DNA of 32,698 bases, taken from assembly GCA_002887195.1 (NCBI GenBank), contig PJAB01000238.1, positions 1 through 32,698 on the forward strand. Reading direction: 5' to 3'. The notes below the pieces were generated by a model, which worked only from the letters and a program-made list of their open reading frames with translations, did not search any database and was not told the origin of the DNA. The DNA is from Chrysochromulina parva. Taxonomy: Eukaryota > Haptophyta > Prymnesiales > Chrysochromulinaceae. This document shows, piece after piece, positions 28,718 through 32,698 of this stretch (position 1 is the stretch's first letter; each line of letters starts with the position of its first letter). The position numbers were made by a program, and so were the translations under genes.

Positions 28718-29812
28718 GGAAGGGGTTACGTACCCCGGAGCACGCGGCCGAGGCCAGACACCCTTTGCGAATACCAAGTGCGCCGTCCTGAACATGCGGA
28801 GAAGAGCGTCCGTCTCTGCCACGGTGCGCCCAGCTCGCAGCTCGACGCACGGCACGGCTCAAGCAACCCGTTGCAGGTGAGCCTCAACACGCATGCATGG
28901 CCATGCCCCGCTGCATAAGGCTCTCTATTTCTCTCTGGAACTTGCTGGAGCGCATGTATGTGTGGTCCGCCGTGTGCTCCGATGCTCTCGAGTTTGTTCT
29001 CTGGCGGAGCGCCAAAAAATGTCCAGCTCGCGCGCTCGTCCCGCAGCCCGCCGCACCGCACCGTACCTTAATCATGATCGCTCGGCGCTAGTAAGAGGCG
29101 GCCGCCTAGCGGCAGTCGAAGCGGCAGAGCTGGTGTCGTTGTGCACACGTTGACGTTCTCGGCTTCTCGCGTCACGCGTGGCCGCCGGCGGGCGGGGCGA
29201 CGCCCGGGTCACGCCGACCCGGGTGCACGGTGCCGTGCGGGCCCGCCCCGCCCCCGCGGCGGGGCGCCGCCGCCCGCGGGGGAACAGGTCTGTCGGGGGC
29301 GCTGAAAGACGTAACCAGCAATATCGATGATCGTCGCTTATTCGTCCGAGCTGTACCCTACGCCGCCGGGTCGCCTCGCGGATGCCTCGCGGTGTACTTA
29401 TTCAAGTTTTTCAACTTACCCCGCACCGGGTTGGCTCCGTTCCCGGCTTCCCGCTTGTGGGCCTCACTGTCCCCCGTCGCAGCGTCGCTCGATGCCTCCG
29501 ACCGGACCCTCCAGCCGCTATACCGCCTCCCACGGCTCCTCGCACCGACCAGGGGCAGCGCCCCGAGCGCCGGGCCCAACACTCAGCCCAGCGGCGCGCC
29601 GGCGGGCGCTATGCCTCGGAGTTGTGTGGTGCCGGCCCTGCGGCCCATCACGCAACGTCATCACGCAACGTCATCACACCAGTGCCCGCGCCGCCAATGC
29701 CACATCCAGCCCGACCTCTGCCATCGGCACCGCTCGTCACGATGCCTCAGGGCCGCCAGTACCACTGCCGACACGGCGCCCAATCATCCTCGCTGCTTCC
29801 TGCTTGGTTACG
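28718..29812. other. Intergenic between convergent genes, with a GC-rich structured element
   Basis: About 1.1 kb. Apart from the stem-loop cluster at 29190-29270 and a repeated cacgcaacgtcat (about 29648-29672), nothing stands out. The open frames in this GC-rich DNA show no domains. Confidence 0.55.
29190..29270. other. GC-rich multi-stem inverted-repeat element
   Basis: Outer arms gggcggggc (29190-29198) and gccccgccc (29245-29253) are perfect complements. They enclose two hairpins: cccgggtc/gacccggg (29203-29210 with 29216-29223) and gcacgg/ccgtgc (29225-29230 with 29233-29238). A third hairpin, gcggcg/cgccgc, follows at 29256-29270. The arrangement is a three-way junction. It could be a structured RNA, a 3'-end element between convergent genes, or a DNA cruciform; I match it to no known RNA family. 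Confidence 0.6.
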
Positions 29813-30439
29813 TCACCCTGTCTCGCCGGCGGCGCAACCCGCATCGAAGCTCGAGGGAACTTCTACCTGAGCGCCAGGTCCAAAGTACCCGACGCTCAGG
29901 GCCGCCTCCATGCGCCGCATGCGCACGTGCGCATGTGTGAGGGCGAGGGCTGCGTTGGCTATGTCCACACGCAGGCCGGCAAGGTCACCTCGCAAGGAAT
30001 CCAAGTCAACCGTCCCCGTGTGCAGACCAAAATCCGCGTGCTGCTCGTCATAGCCGTTCTCGCCGCCATCTTCCTCGTAATATTCACCCGCTGCCTCGTC
30101 GGTCTCGTCGGACATCAGGCTGCCCGCGCGCCGCTCACAGGTACCCTCGTCGGACTTGCCCGACACATGCTCCTCCTCAATGCCATCGTCCTGCTGGTCG
30201 TCCGGCTTGGCATCAAAGATGCGAACTGCACGGAAGGGCATGTGGCCTGATGTCGCATTGCGCTTCAGGCCTTGTAGCATGGTGCCGCTCTGCACCGGCG
30301 TGCCACTGAGCATGTAGCCTGGAATGAAGATGCTGCCGCCGGCAACGACAAAGGCGTACTGGTTCGGCTTTCTTGTGGCCTTGGCGCGCGAGATATACGT
30401 CACCGGCTCGCTGAAGGTCGAGCCCGTGTGATCGTCCAT
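29813..30439 (-). CDS. Uncharacterised acidic protein
   Basis: 208 residues from ATG 30439. A compact N-terminal part looks folded (YAFVVAGGSIFIPGYMLSG, SGHMPFRAVRIFD). A strongly acidic middle follows (DETDEAAGEYYEEDGGENGY), then a helical segment (LRGDLAGLRVDIANAALALT). No motif or family is recognised. The composition argues for real coding sequence; both ends could change with unseen exons. Confidence 0.55.
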   Translation of the reverse strand: MDDHTGSTFSEPVTYISRAKATRKPNQYAFVVAGGSIFIPGYMLSGTPVQSGTMLQGLKRNATSGHMPFRAVRIFDAKPDDQQDDGIEEEHVSGKSDEGTCERRAGSLMSDETDEAAGEYYEEDGGENGYDEQHADFGLHTGTVDLDSLRGDLAGLRVDIANAALALTHAHVRMRRMEAALSVGYFGPGAQVEVPSSFDAGCAAGETG

Positions 30440-31108
30440 CGCGATGTTGTTGGACCGTCACCTCCAGCGAGCAAAGCTGGCCGCACCGCTGTCATCTGCG
30501 CTTCTTTGTCTGGGATGCGGGAAAGCAAACTTGCTATCGGGAAACTTGAAACGGCGCGATCCACCATTCGAAGTAACCGCAAATCCGCGGGACGAGGGCT
30601 TTTGTGGTTGTGTGTACGCAGCGTCTGTAACCGTTTCGAGAAGTATACCGGTACTGTGTGGCGGTCGCTTGGGTGCGTTATGGCGGGGTTGGGATGCTTG
30701 CGAGGACCGAGGTTCGTCTGTGTGATTCGTGTGTCCGTGTGTGTCCCGGCTCCCCCCGGTGTCTTTTTACCGGTACTGTGTGTCCCGTGTGTTAGAACTC
30801 ATCGGGGAGCGACACACGATTCACACATTCGATTAACCCTCGAACGTGTGTCCCGGCTCCTCCCGGAACCGGTGTTTTTGAACTGTACACGCGTAGTACT
30901 GTCCCTGCGCGACCGCATCGAACACGATCAAGCCCGGCGCATGCCCAGCCCCGAGCAAAACCCAAAGGAATAGGGAACATTGGCAAGGCTTGCGTGCGAG
31001 AAGCTCGGTCACGCGCGGTGTCTGCACTTGGAGTCAAAACAAAGCCACATGCATAAAGCCTCTGGGAAGCTCTGCCTCACTTGTGTGGGCAGCTGGCGCG
31101 TGTGCGTG
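30440..31108. other. Intergenic with a direct repeat
   Basis: A gtgtgtcccggctcc block followed by cccgg and ccggtgtttt-like sequence occurs twice (about 30738-30775 and 30845-30880). GTGT-rich tracts surround it. No gene was identified. Upstream of the acidic gene and downstream of the kinase gene. Confidence 0.55.
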
Positions 31109-32519
31109 TCATTTCCCGCTCGGCACCACCACTCGCCGAGATTGCGCGTCGAAAAAGCCCTGAGCCCGCGGGGCATTTTCGTCCATCGGCTTCGTCGGCA
31201 CGGCGACGATCTGCTCGCTATTCGCATGCGCGAGGCGGTTGAAGGTGACGTAGCAGTCTGTGCCGTAGCCTTCCATGGGCACCATGGCCATCGAGCCGTT
31301 GAAGTACTTGCAGTACAGCCTCGCCAGGGGTAGCGAGAGCCCATCCGCAGGCTTCCACCAGCGTGATTGGAGGCTGCGGTCCAGAAGTTGATGAGGGACG
31401 CAATCAGAGGCAATCAGAGGCAATCAGAGGCAATCAGAGGTCATCAGCGCACCTGCGGTACGACCAGACGTTGATGAGGGAGCTGCGGCTGATGCCGCCC
31501 GCCTCGTCGGCGAGCTTGATCTGCACGACGTCTTCGCCCGCAGAGACGATCACGCGCACGGGGGGCAGAGGCGGCTGAAGGTGGCGTACCAGCGGCGGTA
31601 TATTGGCGATGCCCTGCGGTTCACCGTGTTGTCGGCGCAGCGTCGCTACCAATGAGTTCTTGAGCAGCGTGCCAACGACATACTCAATGTGCGAAGGCAC
31701 GTACGTGAAGGTATGCCTCTCGTCCCCCACGATCTCAACCGACGGCACCTGCCCGTACTGATCCTGGAGCTTCGTGCGGATGCTGGCGGATAGCGCCCGA
31801 CACAGCGCGACTGGCGAGCAGGCTCTCTCGATGATTCCGACGAAGCCCGGCCTTGACGTCTCGCTCGCGATGTAGTGTTTGAGCAGGAAGCGGAGCGAGA
31901 TGCGCGCCAGGAAGATCGCGTCCAAGTGCCGATCCACGGCGACTCGTTCCTCCGGATGCGTCGCCCACCAGTCGCTGCCTCGCTCGAGCTGCATCTCATC
32001 GAGTGCTCGGATGCACATCTGCTCTTCCTCCGCATCGCCGATCGTTTTGATCGACTCATTGTGCTTCATTTGGCGCGCCAAGAAGCCTCGTTCGTCCTCC
32101 TCGGATGTCGCATCCGGCCTCTCCATCACACTCTTGAGCCGCTCCCAATAAACACCCGCGAGCTGGCTCACAGCTTCTCGGCGTGCAAGCGACTCGGGCA
32201 TGGTGTGGAGCAGCGCAAGAATGCGCACGCGGCGCGCAATGAGCTCACGCCGAATGAAATTGGCCTGCTGAAGCCGAATCTGCAGCGACCGATCCTGTGC
32301 CGTGCTACTCAGCATCTGGAGAGACACGGGCTGCGGCTGCATGGCAGCAGCGAGCGCCTCAAGCGTCGCGGCTGAAGGACCCGGGATGGCTGCGGCGCCC
32401 GCGGAGCCCTCTCGCAGCGCCTTGGCGACGAGCTCTTCAGAGGTGCTAGACATCCCTCGAGGCCGCAGCCTCGTGAACGCCAGCCTCGAGGGCGCCAACC
32501 GCGAGAAAAAATGCGTCAT
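31109..32519 (-). CDS. Mitochondrial PDK/BCKDK-family protein kinase
   Basis: Exons 32519-31453 and 31373-31109 give 443 residues, the family's usual size. The Arg/Ser/Phe-rich start (MTHFFSRLAPSRLAFTRLRP) suits a mitochondrial targeting peptide; a second ATG is at 32453. The N-terminal helical domain includes NFIRRELIARRVRILALL, ARQMKHNESI and LDAIFLARISLRFLLKHYIA, as in pyruvate and branched-chain ketoacid dehydrogenase kinases. In the ATPase domain the N box reads HIEYVVGTLLKNSLVAT, with Thr284 where the family has Glu. The G1 box has DEAGG (Asp338), and the end reads LARLYCKYFNGS...MEGYGTDCYVTF. Such enzymes phosphorylate the E1 subunit and shut off the dehydrogenase. The altered N box and weak glycine lid make activity uncertain. 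Confidence 0.87.
31374..31452 (-). repeat. PDK-like gene intron
   Basis: Donor taccgcag|gtgcgc, acceptor ggaccgcag, so accgcag ends both the upstream exon and the intron. The interior has five gcaatcagag-type units (sense CTCTGATTGC) and gcgtccctcatcaa, a mutated form of the usual terminal block, upstream of the real acceptor. Confidence 0.8.
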
Positions 32520-32581
32520 ACGGCGGGGTTACCTTGTTAGCGGCGAGGCTTGATGAGGAGAGGAAGTGTGCAGCCGGCTGT

Positions 32582-32629
32582 GTTAGAAGTCACACAGACA
32601 CACATTCACATTCACACACACACATTCAC
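32582..32629. repeat. CA-rich microsatellite
   Basis: Imperfect acacac/attcacac run in non-coding DNA between the kinase gene and the right edge. Confidence 0.8.
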
Positions 32630-32657
32630 ACCAAGGCGGGTACCGCGCGGGGGCGGT

Positions 32658-32698
32658 TTAGAAGGGCGACATGCCCAGGGTGAGCTTGAAGCTCATGG
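32658..32698 (-). CDS. Possible C-terminal end of a gene beyond the window
   Basis: On the minus strand the last bases read MSFKLTLGMSPF and a TAA stop, an even mix of residues that could be a protein C-terminus entering from the right edge. It is too short to identify. Confidence 0.3.
   Translation of the reverse strand, partial: MSFKLTLGMSPF

Noticed and set aside
27601..28855. Two long antisense frames over the Pro/Ala/Lys-rich gene (330 and 379 codons)
   Set aside because: Gly- and Arg-rich mirrors of poly-Pro and Lys-rich coding; the plus strand has a proper presequence and membrane helix.
29230..30250. Plus-strand frames of 236 and 307 codons
   Set aside because: Arg/Pro/Ala/Ser-rich with no domain, and the minus strand carries a more protein-like acidic ORF at 29813-30439.

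Overview
The window is nuclear DNA from a GC-rich eukaryote, most likely a flagellated, plastid-bearing alga. A haptophyte of the Chrysochromulina/Prymnesium kind is my best guess. This is an inference from spliced genes with GT-AG and a few GC-AG introns, several axonemal-type proteins (sperm-tail PG-rich repeats, EF-hands, IQ motifs, an AXDND1/TSNAXIP1-like domain), a kinesin, a plant/algal-type GT77 glycosyltransferase, and a protein with a signal-peptide-like plastid presequence. No operons, bacterial genes, tRNA, rRNA or mobile-element ORFs were seen.

Layout, left to right: (1) 1-2625, minus, IQ + sperm-tail PG-rich repeat + EF-hand protein, running off the left edge. (2) 2844-6323, plus, CUE-like domain plus long coiled coil, 4 exons. 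(3) 6783-7145, minus, doubtful small membrane protein. (4) 7309-9222, plus, single-pass membrane coiled-coil protein with one stopless intron. (5) 10149-13571, minus, GT77-like Golgi glycosyltransferase, 9 exons, 704 aa, rebuilt here with consistent phases. (6) 13704-15731, plus, divergent kinesin-13-like motor, divergently transcribed from (5). (7) 16996-18744, minus, IQ-motif protein. (8) 19057-19998, plus, homeodomain protein. (9) 20739-26298, minus, 10-exon axonemal-type protein of about 1385 aa with an AXDND1-like region, coiled coils, an EF-hand and an IQ motif. (10) 26724-27500, minus, cysteine-rich ankyrin protein. (11) 27785-28717, plus, presequence-bearing Pro/Ala/Lys-rich protein with a C-terminal membrane helix. 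(12) 29813-30439, minus, unknown acidic protein. (13) 31109-32519, minus, PDK/BCKDK-family mitochondrial kinase. (14) A possible C-terminal fragment at the right edge.

The most striking signal is in the introns. I placed 26 of them by reading frame and protein sense. Many begin with a 7-30 nt copy of the start of the exon that follows, so the direct repeat spans the 3' splice site; some carry two or three such copies. Most intron interiors are 10-12 bp tandem units holding CTGAT or CTAAT, which match the generic branch-site consensus CTRAY, always on the sense strand of the host gene. Many end in the same 3' block, CCCTCATCAG or close to it. Together this looks like intron birth by tandem duplication of exon-edge DNA, followed by growth through slippage of a branch-site-containing unit. 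The exon models rest on reading frames and homology from memory, not on transcript data.
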